Shown here: positions 51,828 to 61,086 of the stretch, piece by piece
Layout: every line of letters begins with the position of its first letter
Numbering within the stretch: position 1 is the stretch's first letter
Origin: an uncultured Akkermansia sp.
Lineage (GTDB): Bacteria > Verrucomicrobiota > Verrucomicrobiia > Verrucomicrobiales > Akkermansiaceae
Reading direction: 5' to 3'
Length of the DNA: 64,000 bases
Assembly: GCA_947629715.1 (NCBI GenBank)
Contig: CANRET010000001.1
Location: 1 to 64,000 of the forward strand
Position numbers and translations under genes: made by a program
The notes under the pieces: generated by a model
Told to the model about the DNA's origin: nothing
Seen by the model: only the letters and a program-made list of their open reading frames with translations
Databases searched by the model: none

Positions 51828-53246
51828 ATGGGTAAGACACTGTATCGAAAAGTATGGGAAGCGCATACGGTGGGGAGTTTGCCGGATGGGCGCACGCAGC
51901 TGTTCATCGCTACGCATTACGTGCACGAGGTGACCAGCCCGCAGGCCTTTGCCATGCTGCGGGAGAGCGGACTGCCGGTCCTGCACCCGGAGCGCACCTT
52001 TGCCACGGTGGATCACATCATCCCCACGGATGACCAACGTGAACCTTTTGCAGACGAGCGCGCGCAGAAAATGATTGACGCGCTGCGGAGCAACTGTCAC
52101 GAAACGGGCATCCGCTTTTTTGACCTGCCGAGCGGACAGCAAGGCATTGTGCACATGATCGGACCGGAGCTGGGCATCTCCCAGCCGGGCATGACCATTG
52201 TGTGCGGAGACTCGCACACGGCCACGCACGGAGCTGTGGGCGCCGTCGCCATGGGTATCGGATCTACGCAAGTACGCGACGTACTCGCCACCCAAACGAT
52301 CGCTCTCTCCCCGCTCAAAGTGCGTCAGGTGCGCGTGGAGGGGCAGCTGCGTCCCGAAGTGACGGCCAAAGACGTTGCGCTGCACATCATCGGCAAGCTC
52401 GGTGCGCAGGGAGGACTGGGCTACGCGTACGAGTTTGCGGGATCGGTAGTAGAGCAAATGGACATGGACGGGCGCCTCACCCTCTGCAACCTCGCCATTG
52501 AGGGCGCCGCACGCTGCGGCTACGTGAATCCAGATGAGACCACCTTTGCTTACCTGAAAGGTCGCCCCTACGCCCCGCAGGGCGCGGAGTGGGATGCTGC
52601 CGTGGCGCGCTGGAAGGGCTTTGCCAGCGATGCGGACGCAGTATATGATGATGTCGTACGCATCGACGCATCGGTCATTGAACCGACCGTCACCTGGGGA
52701 ATCTCGCCGGACATGAGCGTGGGCATTTCCGCCACGCTGCCCGAATTAAGCGAAGCGAAGGATGATGAGCAGAGGCGCGCGTGGCAGGCGGCATACGAAT
52801 ACATGCGCTTCGCCCCCGGCGAAAGCATGAGGGGGAAGAAGGTGGATGTCGTCTTCATCGGATCTTGCACAAACGGGCGCATCCAGGATTTTCGAACCGT
52901 GGCGCCGTTGCTGAAGAACAGGCGCGTGGCGAACGACGTGCGCGCTCTGGCCGTGCCAGGGTCGCAAATGACCGCCGCAATGTGCGAAAAAGAAGGCATC
53001 GCCGACATCTTCCGCGCAGCGGGCTTCGAATGGCGTCTTCCCGGTTGTTCCATGTGCCTTGCCATGAACCCGGACAAGCTCAATGGAGAGCAGCTGTGCG
53101 CCTCCACCAGCAACCGCAACTTCAAAGGACGCCAAGGCAGTCCTACCGGGCGCACGTTGCTCATGAGTCCTCTCATGGCGGCGGCGGCGGCCGTCACCGG
53201 TTGCGTGAGCGACCCGCGTGAAACGTTTCCTGACATCCAACTTTGA
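51828..53246 (+). CDS. leuC: 3-isopropylmalate dehydratase large subunit
   Basis: 472 residues. With LeuD it converts 2-isopropylmalate to 3-isopropylmalate in leucine synthesis. The 4Fe-4S cluster ligands are visible in FIGSCTNGR and PGCSMC. Other aconitase-family blocks: [19 protein letters not shown] and [14 protein letters not shown]. leuD starts six bases after it stops. Confidence 0.98.
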   Translation: MGKTLYRKVWEAHTVGSLPDGRTQLFIATHYVHEVTSPQAFAMLRESGLPVLHPERTFATVDHIIPTDDQREPFADERAQKMIDALRSNCHETGIRFFDLPSGQQGIVHMIGPELGISQPGMTIVCGDSHTATHGAVGAVAMGIGSTQVRDVLATQTIALSPLKVRQVRVEGQLRPEVTAKDVALHIIGKLGAQGGLGYAYEFAGSVVEQMDMDGRLTLCNLAIEGAARCGYVNPDETTFAYLKGRPYAPQGAEWDAAVARWKGFASDADAVYDDVVRIDASVIEPTVTWGISPDMSVGISATLPELSEAKDDEQRRAWQAAYEYMRFAPGESMRGKKVDVVFIGSCTNGRIQDFRTVAPLLKNRRVANDVRALAVPGSQMTAAMCEKEGIADIFRAAGFEWRLPGCSMCLAMNPDKLNGEQLCASTSNRNFKGRQGSPTGRTLLMSPLMAAAAAVTGCVSDPRETFPDIQL

Positions 53247-53252
53247 GCTGCT

Positions 53253-53882
53253 ATGTCTGCCATGCTTCACCCCATCAACAAAATCACCGGTAAAGCCGTG
53301 CCTGTGTCAGGAGCCAATATGGACACTGACCGCATCATCCCTGCGCGCTTTCTCAAGTGTGTCACCTTTGACGAGCTGTCCGGCAAGATGTTCTACGACG
53401 AACGATTCAACGCGGACGGCACGAGCAAAGGACATCCCATTGATGCCCCGCAACACGCCGGAGCTCTTCTTCTCATCGGCGGAGAGAACTTCGGCTGCGG
53501 CTCTTCTCGCGAGCATGCTCCGCAAGCTATTAAGCGCTCCGGCATCCGAGCAGTGGTGGCGGAGAGTTTCGCAGAAATTTTCTTCGGCAACTCCTCCGGC
53601 ATCGGTCTGCCCTGCGTGCGCGCGAGCGCGGCAGATCTGGCAAGCATCAACGCGCGGCTCAAGACTCATCCGGAAACGGAATGGACGCTCGACCTGCAAA
53701 CCATGCAGCTCACAGACGGCTCTGCTTCCTTCTCCGTGCGCATGCCCGCCGAGCCGCGCGAAGCTTTCCTCACCGGCCGCTGGGACGCCGTCACCGAACT
53801 CATGAACGCCGTCGAAAAGACGGAAGAACTCGCGCGCACTCTGCCCTTGCCCGCTTACACCCCGCCGAATCATGCTCGTTGA
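53253..53882 (+). CDS. leuD: 3-isopropylmalate dehydratase small subunit
   Basis: 209 residues. The swivel domain that completes the LeuC active site. Motifs: [13 protein letters not shown] and [18 protein letters not shown]. Its last 11 bases overlap the next gene, which suggests coupled translation. Confidence 0.97.
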   Translation: MSAMLHPINKITGKAVPVSGANMDTDRIIPARFLKCVTFDELSGKMFYDERFNADGTSKGHPIDAPQHAGALLLIGGENFGCGSSREHAPQAIKRSGIRAVVAESFAEIFFGNSSGIGLPCVRASAADLASINARLKTHPETEWTLDLQTMQLTDGSASFSVRMPAEPREAFLTGRWDAVTELMNAVEKTEELARTLPLPAYTPPNHAR

Positions 53883-54993
53883 CATCACACCCATCATCTG
53901 CGGCGGCGTCATCGATAACACGGTGCGCGGCGTCACGAAACTCACTCTGCGCATCGTGATTGAGGAGGGAGAGCAAACGTTCTCCATCCCCGGCGACTGC
54001 TTGGGAGATATCGCCGGGTGCCGCGTTGTGTTTGAGCGCGTCGGAACGCCCCAACGCGCCGTCTCGGAACAGCTCCGGATCTCGCGCTGTCTCCGCGAAC
54101 TCTGCGCTCACAAAGATTCTCTCATCGCCGGGGACATGACTTTTTCCCGCCGTGCGCTATCCCCGCAACACTCCCACTTGGTTAACGCTCTTTCACTGGA
54201 GTTTTTCGACGGCACAGACACCCGCGTACTCGTGGAAAGCGAAGAATTCATCTGCACTGAAATTTCCCTGCCGCAATGGGAATGCACGCGCGCCATCGAA
54301 AATGCACAGAAGATGCTCAACATGTCCGCGCTGCACGATCACGTGCTGGCAAATGTGGAAAACTTTCGCGGTCCCGGATTGAGCATGATCGGCAACGACA
54401 TGCCGAGCTGCAAGTGGGATGCCGTACTCAACCGCGCCGAAGCCTACATGGCCATTCTCCCATCCATTTGTCACAAGTATATGGAACACCCTCGGGGAGT
54501 GATGTCTGCCGCCTTTGTACTCGACCAAACAGATTTTCTGGATGGCTTGGCCAATGAGGACGAACGCGGGCACGACATGACCCTCACCCATACGTGGGGA
54601 GGTTGGGAAGTCGCTGATTTTATGTCGCGCGACGATGCGCAACGTCTGCGACACGCCATGAATACACCTCTCTTCAAGGCTGTTTCCAAACTTATCTCGG
54701 TGATACGCGAGCACATCACCTCCCACTACGAACGCTACAGCAACAACAATGCCGTAGAGCAAATTCTCTCCGTCTTCGCCGGACTCATCTCGCACCTACT
54801 GGGCACCATCATGCTCATCCAGGAGCGCCGGGCAAGCAACCGTCCCATCGTCCTGCGCCGCGCAGAGGCGATTGCCCTACGTCTGCACAAGCTCACTGTG
54901 CATGCCCGCGAATGTCTGCCCCAGCAAACATCCAAACCGTTCAACGACGCCGCGCAGAGCATCCTGAACGAACTGCAAAACATCGTTCATTGA
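53872..54993 (+). CDS. conserved-looking protein of unknown function in leuCD operon
   Basis: 373 residues, no signal peptide or membrane helix. The first ~140 residues are beta-rich ([24 protein letters not shown]...), followed by an alpha-helical part with a weakly hydrophobic helix near 300. Sites such as ENFRGPGLSMIGNDMPSCKWD and HTWGGWEVADF are distinctive but match no family I know. It overlaps leuD by 11 bases and leads into a DeoR-type regulator seven bases later. A link to leucine metabolism is not required by this arrangement. Confidence 0.7.
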   Translation: MLVDITPIICGGVIDNTVRGVTKLTLRIVIEEGEQTFSIPGDCLGDIAGCRVVFERVGTPQRAVSEQLRISRCLRELCAHKDSLIAGDMTFSRRALSPQHSHLVNALSLEFFDGTDTRVLVESEEFICTEISLPQWECTRAIENAQKMLNMSALHDHVLANVENFRGPGLSMIGNDMPSCKWDAVLNRAEAYMAILPSICHKYMEHPRGVMSAAFVLDQTDFLDGLANEDERGHDMTLTHTWGGWEVADFMSRDDAQRLRHAMNTPLFKAVSKLISVIREHITSHYERYSNNNAVEQILSVFAGLISHLLGTIMLIQERRASNRPIVLRRAEAIALRLHKLTVHARECLPQQTSKPFNDAAQSILNELQNIVH

Positions 54994-55000
54994 GTGCGCC

Positions 55001-55768
55001 ATGTACGTGCCGCACGAAAGGCGTTCTCTTCTGCTCTCTCTGTTAGAGCGACGCGGCTACTTGCGCACCGCTGCCGTGGCTCGCGAGCTCGGTGTCACTG
55101 AAGAAACCGTGCGCAACGACTTCATTGCCCTGCAGCAGCAGAATCTTCTGCAGCGCGTGCATGGCGGCGCGCGTTATTTGCCTCCCGTCGGCGGCGATGA
55201 TGACGCTGTACGCACGGAATCGCAGTACATTCGCCGCATCATGGAACACGCTCCGGATCATGCCTGCATCTATGCGGATGACGTCGCCCTCCTGCGCCAC
55301 GCTCTCGCGCTGCCAAGGGAGAAGAAGAGCTTCACTTTGATCACGCCTTCCCTGCAAATGGCGAACGCCCCTCGAATTTCCTCAACTGCGCAGCACGTCA
55401 TTCTGCCCGGTGGCATATTGGACGAGAAAACGCGCCTCATCCGCGCCGAAAGAGGACCAGACCTCTTCCTGAGCGCTCATCGTCCGACTCTCGCCCTGCT
55501 CTGTCCCGACGCCTCTGAGTCAGCGCAACGCGTTGCCTACCGCCACGCTCTTTCTGCCGAGTGGGCGCAAGCCGCCTGCCGATACGCCGAACGAACTGTA
55601 CTCATTCTCCGCCCGGAAACTTCAAGCGCCACCGCCACGCACGACGTCTTTTGCACTCCGCAGCTTCTCATCGCCCCCAGTGATGTCCCGTCCGCTTTCC
55701 TCTCCATCCCGCACGAACTCATTCCCATCATCACTATTCAAGACATCCTCGAAGCGCAGCAGATGTAA
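55001..55768 (+). CDS. DeoR-family transcriptional regulator
   Basis: 255 residues. N-terminal winged helix typical of DeoR: ERRSLLLSLLERRGYLRTAAVARELGVTEETVRNDFIALQQQNLLQRVHGGA (residues ~6-57). The C-terminal part is the sugar-phosphate sensor (DeoRC) in a degenerate form: LITPSLQMA and ILPGGILDEKTRLI are recognisable, but the usual metabolite-binding residues are poorly kept. Last gene of the leuCD operon. Confidence 0.88.
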   Translation: MYVPHERRSLLLSLLERRGYLRTAAVARELGVTEETVRNDFIALQQQNLLQRVHGGARYLPPVGGDDDAVRTESQYIRRIMEHAPDHACIYADDVALLRHALALPREKKSFTLITPSLQMANAPRISSTAQHVILPGGILDEKTRLIRAERGPDLFLSAHRPTLALLCPDASESAQRVAYRHALSAEWAQAACRYAERTVLILRPETSSATATHDVFCTPQLLIAPSDVPSAFLSIPHELIPIITIQDILEAQQM

Positions 55769-55870
55769 CCGGTCTGCCACTCCTGCCTGCTAAAAGCACG
55801 GATTTTCCTCATCTGTCGGCATGCCGTTTTGCCGCAAAAAATCACTTCATGCAGCAGCTGAATCTTTGCA

Positions 55871-55899
55871 TTGGATAAATCGCCGGAATGTGCTTTAAT
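55871..55899 (+). promoter_or_regulatory. promoter of the uvrA-like gene, leaderless geometry
   Basis: TTGGAT (55871-55876), 17-base spacer, TTTAAT (55894-55899), six bases to the ATG at 55906. Confidence 0.6.
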
Positions 55900-55905
55900 A
55901 AAAGC

Positions 55906-58413
55906 ATGAGCAGAAACAAGACAGAAGAACGGCCGGAGTGGATCCGGGTGCGTGGCGGGAGGGTGCATAATCTGAAGAATATTGATGTGGATGTGCCTCT
56001 GCACAAGGTTGTGGGCATTGCAGGGGTGTCGGGATCGGGCAAATCATCGCTCGCACTGGGGATTTTGTATGCAGAGGGCTCACGACGTTACTTGGAATCA
56101 CTCTCCACCTACACGCGTCGACGCATGACACAAGCTGAAAAAGCGCAGGTGGATGAGGTCCTCTACGTACCGGCCGCACTGGCTTTGAGGCAAAGACCCG
56201 GAGTGCCGGGCATTCGCAGCACCTTCGGCACGGGCACAGAATTGCTCAATGTATTGCGGCTCATGTTCTCGCGCCTGGCGAGTCATCGCTGTCCGCACGG
56301 GCACTACGTGCCGCCCTCGTTGCATGTGGCTGCAGAGCAGGAATTGGTGTGCCCCGAATGCGGAGAGCATTTTATGGCTCCCGGAGCGGAGGAACTGGCC
56401 TTCAACAGCCAGGGTGCATGTAAGCGATGCGACGGCACGGGAATCGTACTCACTGTGGATGAAAGCACGCTGGTACCCGATGAATCGCTCTCCATTGACG
56501 AGGGCGCCGTGGCGCCGTGGCAAACGCTCATGTGGTCACTGATGAAGGATATTGCTCGCGAAATGGGGGTGCGAACAAATGTGCCCTTCTGCAAGCTCAC
56601 TAAAAAGGAACGCGATATCGTTTTCCATGGCCCCGCGGTGAAGAAAAACATCATCTACCAGAACAGGACCAGCGGCGCTGCCGGCGATATGGATTTCACT
56701 TATTTCAACGCCACATATACTGTGGAAAACGCCCTTTCCAAAGTGAAGGACGAAAAAGGGATGAAGAGGGTGGAAAAATTCCTGCGCCGCGAGGTGTGTC
56801 CGGATTGTGAAGGAACGCGTCTGAGCGATCGTGCACGAGCTCCACGGTTGCGTGACATATCGCTGGCCGAGGCCTGCATGCTTCCTCTGCTTGATCTTGA
56901 GGAATGGGTGCGGGGCGTGCCAAGTTCCCTGCCGCGTGAGATGCGTCCGATGGCAGAAAACGTCTGCGCATCCTTCTTCAGCGCATCAAAACGACTCATG
57001 GATCTGGGGCTTTCTTACTTGTCCTTAGATCGAGCGGCGTCCACACTCTCTACGGGCGAGAGACAGCGCATGCAACTGGCCCGCGCTGTGCGCAACCGAA
57101 CAACCGGTGTGCTCTACGTGCTTGATGAACCCTCCATCGGTCTGCACCCCGGCAATATCGAGGGACTTACCGGCGTAATGCACGATCTGATGGCAGATGG
57201 CAACACCGTTGTGCTGGTGGACCACGACGCGCAAATTCTCCGGGAAGCGGACTGGCTCATCGAACTCGGACCGGAAGCCGGAGCAGGCGGCGGACGCATC
57301 ATTGCGCAAGGACCACTCGAGCAGGTCGTGCGTGACGGGCGCTCGCGCATCGGACCCTTTCTCACCGGCAAGCGACGCATCGACATCGGCTCACCCCCAC
57401 CCCTCAAAAAAATGTTTGAACTCGGACGGATAAGTATGTCCACCGGTGCCATTCATACCGTCAAACCACTGCGAGTGGATTTCCCGAAAGGACGACTGAG
57501 CGTCATCACCGGCGTATCAGGCTCCGGTAAAACGACGATGATTCTCGAGAGTCTGGTTCCCGCGCTGGAAGCCAAATTAAAAGGACAAAAATTACCGGAG
57601 CACGTGCACAGCATCAGTGCGGAAGGAATCGAGCAGGTGAAGCTCATTGACGCCACTCCCATCGGCATCAACGTACGATCCACTGTGGCTACCTACGCGG
57701 ATGTGCACGACGAACTGCGCAAGGCTTTCGCCCGCACACCCGACGCCAGGGAACACTCTTTCAAAGCCGGAGATTTTTCCTACAACACCGGCCGTCTGCG
57801 TTGTCCCACCTGCGATGGCACAGGAGTCGTCAACTTGGACGTCCAATTCTTGCCGGATGTGCAAATTCCTTGCCCGGAATGCGACGGCTCACGCTATGCG
57901 AAGGTAGCGAACAGCATCCGACGCGTGACCAAAAAGGGAGGCCAAGCCAACACCCTGCCCGAGCTGATGGCGATGAGCATCGACGAAGCGTTGGCCGCCT
58001 GCACGGATCTGCCGCTTGTGGCACGCAGACTGCAGACGCTGCACGACCTCGGTCTGGGCTACCTGACCCTGGGAGAAGAAACTCCCGGACTCTCAGGTGG
58101 AGAGGCGCAGCGGCTCAAGCTTGCCGGGGAAATGGGACGCGGTCAAGAGGACACTATTTTCGTATTTGACGAACCTACCATTGGCCTGCATCCACTGGAT
58201 GTGGAGAGCCTGCTCCGCGTATTCCGCACTCTGATCGCCCACGGAGCCACTGTCATCATCATTGAGCACGACCTGGATATCATTCGCAACGCCGACTATA
58301 TCATCGATATGGGTCCCGGCGGCGGTGAACAAGGCGGTAAAATCATTGCTACCGGTGCCCCTGCTGACATCGCCGCTTGTAAAGGCTCCGTCACCGGAAA
58401 ATACATCCACTGA
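55906..58413 (+). CDS. UvrA-like excinuclease ABC subunit A (short paralogue)
   Basis: 835 residues, about 100 shorter than housekeeping UvrA. Two ABC modules: Walker A GVSGSGKSSLA and GVSGSGKTTM, signatures LSTGERQRMQLARAV and LSGGEAQRLKLAGE, Walker B VLYVLDEPSIGLHP and FVFDEPTIGLHP. Zinc-binding pairs CPEC...CKRC and CPTC...CPEC are kept. Shorter UvrA paralogues (UvrA2, drug-resistance types) often lack part of the insertion and UvrB-binding region, so this may protect from DNA-binding drugs rather than serve general repair. Start chosen by the promoter six bases upstream; an ATG six codons earlier lies in the -10 box. Confidence 0.88.
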   Translation: MSRNKTEERPEWIRVRGGRVHNLKNIDVDVPLHKVVGIAGVSGSGKSSLALGILYAEGSRRYLESLSTYTRRRMTQAEKAQVDEVLYVPAALALRQRPGVPGIRSTFGTGTELLNVLRLMFSRLASHRCPHGHYVPPSLHVAAEQELVCPECGEHFMAPGAEELAFNSQGACKRCDGTGIVLTVDESTLVPDESLSIDEGAVAPWQTLMWSLMKDIAREMGVRTNVPFCKLTKKERDIVFHGPAVKKNIIYQNRTSGAAGDMDFTYFNATYTVENALSKVKDEKGMKRVEKFLRREVCPDCEGTRLSDRARAPRLRDISLAEACMLPLLDLEEWVRGVPSSLPREMRPMAENVCASFFSASKRLMDLGLSYLSLDRAASTLSTGERQRMQLARAVRNRTTGVLYVLDEPSIGLHPGNIEGLTGVMHDLMADGNTVVLVDHDAQILREADWLIELGPEAGAGGGRIIAQGPLEQVVRDGRSRIGPFLTGKRRIDIGSPPPLKKMFELGRISMSTGAIHTVKPLRVDFPKGRLSVITGVSGSGKTTMILESLVPALEAKLKGQKLPEHVHSISAEGIEQVKLIDATPIGINVRSTVATYADVHDELRKAFARTPDAREHSFKAGDFSYNTGRLRCPTCDGTGVVNLDVQFLPDVQIPCPECDGSRYAKVANSIRRVTKKGGQANTLPELMAMSIDEALAACTDLPLVARRLQTLHDLGLGYLTLGEETPGLSGGEAQRLKLAGEMGRGQEDTIFVFDEPTIGLHPLDVESLLRVFRTLIAHGATVIIIEHDLDIIRNADYIIDMGPGGGEQGGKIIATGAPADIAACKGSVTGKYIH

Positions 58414-58484
58414 CGGATGGGCGCTTTGCACCGAGTGTTTTTAGCGCCCCGTACGATTACGTACTTTGCGCCGGAAACGTAACG

Positions 58485-58525
58485 AAAAAAGCCCCGGCGC
58501 TTACCACAAGAGGAAACGCCGAGGC
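58485..58525 (-). terminator. Rho-independent terminator after rplN
   Basis: Minus strand: GCCTCGGCG pairs with CGCCGGGGC over a 17-base loop, followed by six T (58485-58490). It ends the ribosomal protein transcript directly after rplN. Confidence 0.85.
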
Positions 58526-58548
58526 GAAATCAGGAAATTCCGTACAAC

Positions 58549-58914
58549 TCAGAGCACCTCGGGTGCAAGCGACACAATTTTCATGAAACCCTTTTCACGG
58601 AGCTCACGGGCAACCGGTCCGAAGATACGGGTGCCACGCGGGTTGTTGTCCTTGTCGATGCACACGACTGCATTCGAGTCGAAACGCAACACGGAGCCGT
58701 CATCGCGGCGGATGGGCGCAGAAGTGCGCACCACCACAGCTTTCACAACCGTGCCCTTCTTCACCGCAGCGGTGGGAATGGATTCGCGGATGTGGCACGT
58801 GATGATGTCGCCGACGTGCGCCTGATCAGTCGCCTTCCCGATCACTCCGATCATCTTGGCCGTGCGGGCGCCGGTGTTGTCGGCCACCTGCACAAGAGAT
58901 TCCATTTGAAGCAT
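58549..58914 (-). CDS. rplN: 50S ribosomal protein L14
   Basis: 121 residues, full family length: [24 protein letters not shown] at the N terminus and [18 protein letters not shown] end (here [25 protein letters not shown]). It sits at the base of the 50S subunit near helix 95 and contacts the 30S. Strong ribosome site AAGGAG upstream. Unusually, it is the last gene of the cluster. Confidence 0.98.
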   Translation of the reverse strand: MLQMESLVQVADNTGARTAKMIGVIGKATDQAHVGDIITCHIRESIPTAAVKKGTVVKAVVVRTSAPIRRDDGSVLRFDSNAVVCIDKDNNPRGTRIFGPVARELREKGFMKIVSLAPEVL

Positions 58915-58935
58915 AGTCGATCTCCTTTCTTGCGT

Positions 58936-59208
58936 TTAGTGTTTGATGATCTCCACAAGCTCCCAGCGCTTGAGCGCAGAGAGCGGACGTGTCTCACGAA
59001 TACGGACGGTATCACCGACCTTGGCACTCTCCTGCTCGTCATGCGCGTAGTACTTCTTGCTGCGCTTCACGATCTTCTTGAATACCGGGTGCGGCACACG
59101 CGCCACATACTCCACCACGATGGTCTTGGTCATCTTGGTGGACACAACAACGCCCACGCGAGTCTTACGCAATCCTTGGGCTTTGGCTGTAGTAGTTTCT
59201 TCGCTCAT
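58936..59208 (-). CDS. rpsQ: 30S ribosomal protein S17
   Basis: 90 residues; OB-fold protein binding 16S r[25 protein letters not shown] and [24 protein letters not shown] are the family blocks. Short gaps join it to rpmC (28 bases) and rplN (21 bases). Confidence 0.97.
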   Translation of the reverse strand: MSEETTTAKAQGLRKTRVGVVVSTKMTKTIVVEYVARVPHPVFKKIVKRSKKYYAHDEQESAKVGDTVRIRETRPLSALKRWELVEIIKH

Positions 59209-59236
59209 ATCAGGAATAAATCTGCGTTAGGGTTGA

Positions 59237-59458
59237 TCAATTCTCCTCGGCGGGCGCGGATGCAGGGAGACCTTCACCCTGCACCGTAAGGGCGCAGGCG
59301 AGCTCCTTGCGCAACACGCGCAGCTTCTGATTGTTCTCCAGAGAACCGGAGCCGTGCTTGAGACGCAAGTCGAAAAGCTCCTTGCGGAGACTGCGAATGT
59401 GGGCGGCCAATTCCTTGGCGTTCATCCCGCGAAAGTCTTTAGCTTTTTTGACAGGCAT
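59237..59458 (-). CDS. rpmC: 50S ribosomal protein L29
   Basis: 73 residues, two long helices near the peptide exit tunnel. FRGMNAKELAAHIRSLRKELFDLRLKHGSGSLEN matches the family; the C-terminal tail GEGLPASAPAEEN is slightly longer than usual. Confidence 0.95.
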   Translation of the reverse strand: MPVKKAKDFRGMNAKELAAHIRSLRKELFDLRLKHGSGSLENNQKLRVLRKELACALTVQGEGLPASAPAEEN

Positions 59459-59488
59459 AATTCTGAATCTGGTTGGATGTTGATGGGG

Positions 59489-59923
59489 TTATGCCCGGGG
59501 TTCCACACCCTGGCGATAGACGAAGCGCGTGCGAATACCCAGCTTATTGGAAGCGAGGCGAAGAGCCTCCTTCGCTGCGGACTCGGCAACGCCGCCGACC
59601 TCGAACATGACATTGCCGGGACGGCAAACGGCCACCCAGCCCTCCACGGCGCCTTTGCCCTTGCCCATACGGGTGTCCGGCGGACGCTTGGTAAAGGATT
59701 TCTGCGGGAAGATACGGATGTAAACTCGCCCGCGACGACGCAGGTAACGGTTGATGGCCACACGGCAGGCCTCAATCTGATTGTTGGTGACCCAGCCGCG
59801 CGTGAGCGCCTGCAACCCGTAATCACCGAATGCCACGTAATCTCCGCTCGTTGCATTGCCGCCGCGATTGCCGCGGTGCATCTTACGCAGGTTACCCTTC
59901 ACTCGTTTTGGCATCAAAGGCAT
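59489..59923 (-). CDS. rplP: 50S ribosomal protein L16
   Basis: 144 residues. Binds 23S rRNA near the A-site t[21 protein letters not shown] at the start and [20 protein letters not shown] match the family. Either ATG 59923 or the one three codons later may start it; AAGGAA lies upstream. Confidence 0.97.
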   Translation of the reverse strand: MPLMPKRVKGNLRKMHRGNRGGNATSGDYVAFGDYGLQALTRGWVTNNQIEACRVAINRYLRRRGRVYIRIFPQKSFTKRPPDTRMGKGKGAVEGWVAVCRPGNVMFEVGGVAESAAKEALRLASNKLGIRTRFVYRQGVEPRA

Positions 59924-59963
59924 ATACTTTTATTTCCTTTCTATCTTTAGGGGTTCTACAGGC

Positions 59964-60707
59964 TCAGGCATCGCGACGACCGTTCTCGGAACGCTCCCGG
60001 CGCGGACGCGGACCACGACTGCCGGCAGACCTGTTGTTCGAAGCGTTTCCACCCGCTTCCGGTCGCTTATTGATCCAGCACTTCACACCGATGAGTCCGT
60101 ACAGCGTTCGAGCTTCTGCAAAGCCGTAGTCAATTGGCGCGCGCAACGTCTGCAAAGGCACTTTGCCCTCGCGGTACTGCTCGGCTCGTGCAATGTCAGC
60201 GCCGCCCAAACGTCCGGCGCAGCGCACACGAATGCCGTCGGCCCCGAAGTCCATAGCCACCTGCACGGCGCGCTTCATAGCGCGACGGAAGGAAACGCGT
60301 CGCTCCAGCTGGGTGGCGATGTTCTCGGCCACCAACTGAGCGTCCAACTCCGGCTGGCGAATCTCCAGAATATCCAACTTCACCTGAGCACCGCCGCAGA
60401 GCTTGGCAAGTTCAGTCGTCATCTCCTCGATGTACTTGCCCTTAGGACCGATCACCAAGCCCGGACGAGCAGTAGAGATGGTGACGCGCACGCTATTCCA
60501 AGCGCGCTCGATGGTGATGCGCGAAATAGCGGGGGAAGTGCCCTTCAAATCGCTGTTCACCTTCATGGTGTAGCCCTTGATGTACTTGCGAATCTTGAGG
60601 TCCTCATGCAGCTTGGCCGCATAGTCCTTGCCGGTGGCGTACCACTTGGAACGCCAATCCTTCGTCACCGCAAGACGAAAACCGATAGGATTTACTTTCT
60701 GTCCCAT
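59964..60707 (-). CDS. rpsC: 30S ribosomal protein S3
   Basis: 247 residues. KH domain at the mRNA entry site with VITGPKG-type loop (here [19 protein letters not shown]). [14 protein letters not shown] at the N terminus. The C-terminal ~30 residues are a basic, low-complexity extension ([20 protein letters not shown]), longer than in E. coli. Confidence 0.98.
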   Translation of the reverse strand: MGQKVNPIGFRLAVTKDWRSKWYATGKDYAAKLHEDLKIRKYIKGYTMKVNSDLKGTSPAISRITIERAWNSVRVTISTARPGLVIGPKGKYIEEMTTELAKLCGGAQVKLDILEIRQPELDAQLVAENIATQLERRVSFRRAMKRAVQVAMDFGADGIRVRCAGRLGGADIARAEQYREGKVPLQTLRAPIDYGFAEARTLYGLIGVKCWINKRPEAGGNASNNRSAGSRGPRPRRERSENGRRDA

Positions 60708-60737
60708 ATTGTGTAAAAAGGTTGGAGCGCTGAGCGA

Positions 60738-61076
60738 TTAATCTTTCTCGTCCGACACCACCACGGTAATGTGCGCAGTGCGTTTGCGGATCACGTTTGC
60801 GGAGCCTCGTGCGCGCGGCATCGTGCGTCGGAAGGTCATCCCTTCGTCCACTTGCACGCTCTTGAGCGTCAGCTCATCGGCGGCAAGCCCGTTGTTGTTC
60901 TCTGCATTCGCTACGGCTGCCTTGATCGTTTTGTTGATCAGGTAAGCGCCCTTCTTGGGTGTGTAGCTCAGCACATCAATCGCCTTGGCCACAGGCATCC
61001 CCTGCACAGCCGCAGCTACGTCGCGCATCTTCTTAGCCGAGATGCGGGCATTCTTGCATATTGCTTTGACTTCCAT
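60738..61076 (-). CDS. rplV: 50S ribosomal protein L22
   Basis: 112 residues from MEVKAICKNARISAKKMRDV. Its long beta hairpin lines the exit tunnel; RRTMPRARGSANVIRKRTAHITVVV is the family C terminus. A start six codons upstream (61094, ATGAGTAA overlapping the stop of the coiled-coil gene) is possible. Confidence 0.96.
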   Translation of the reverse strand: MEVKAICKNARISAKKMRDVAAAVQGMPVAKAIDVLSYTPKKGAYLINKTIKAAVANAENNNGLAADELTLKSVQVDEGMTFRRTMPRARGSANVIRKRTAHITVVVSDEKD

Positions 61077-61086
61077 TGTTGTAGTT

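Noticed and set aside
58417..58448. Stem GGGCGCT/AGCGCCC just after the uvrA-like gene as a terminator
   Set aside because: No T-run follows the stem; left uncalled.
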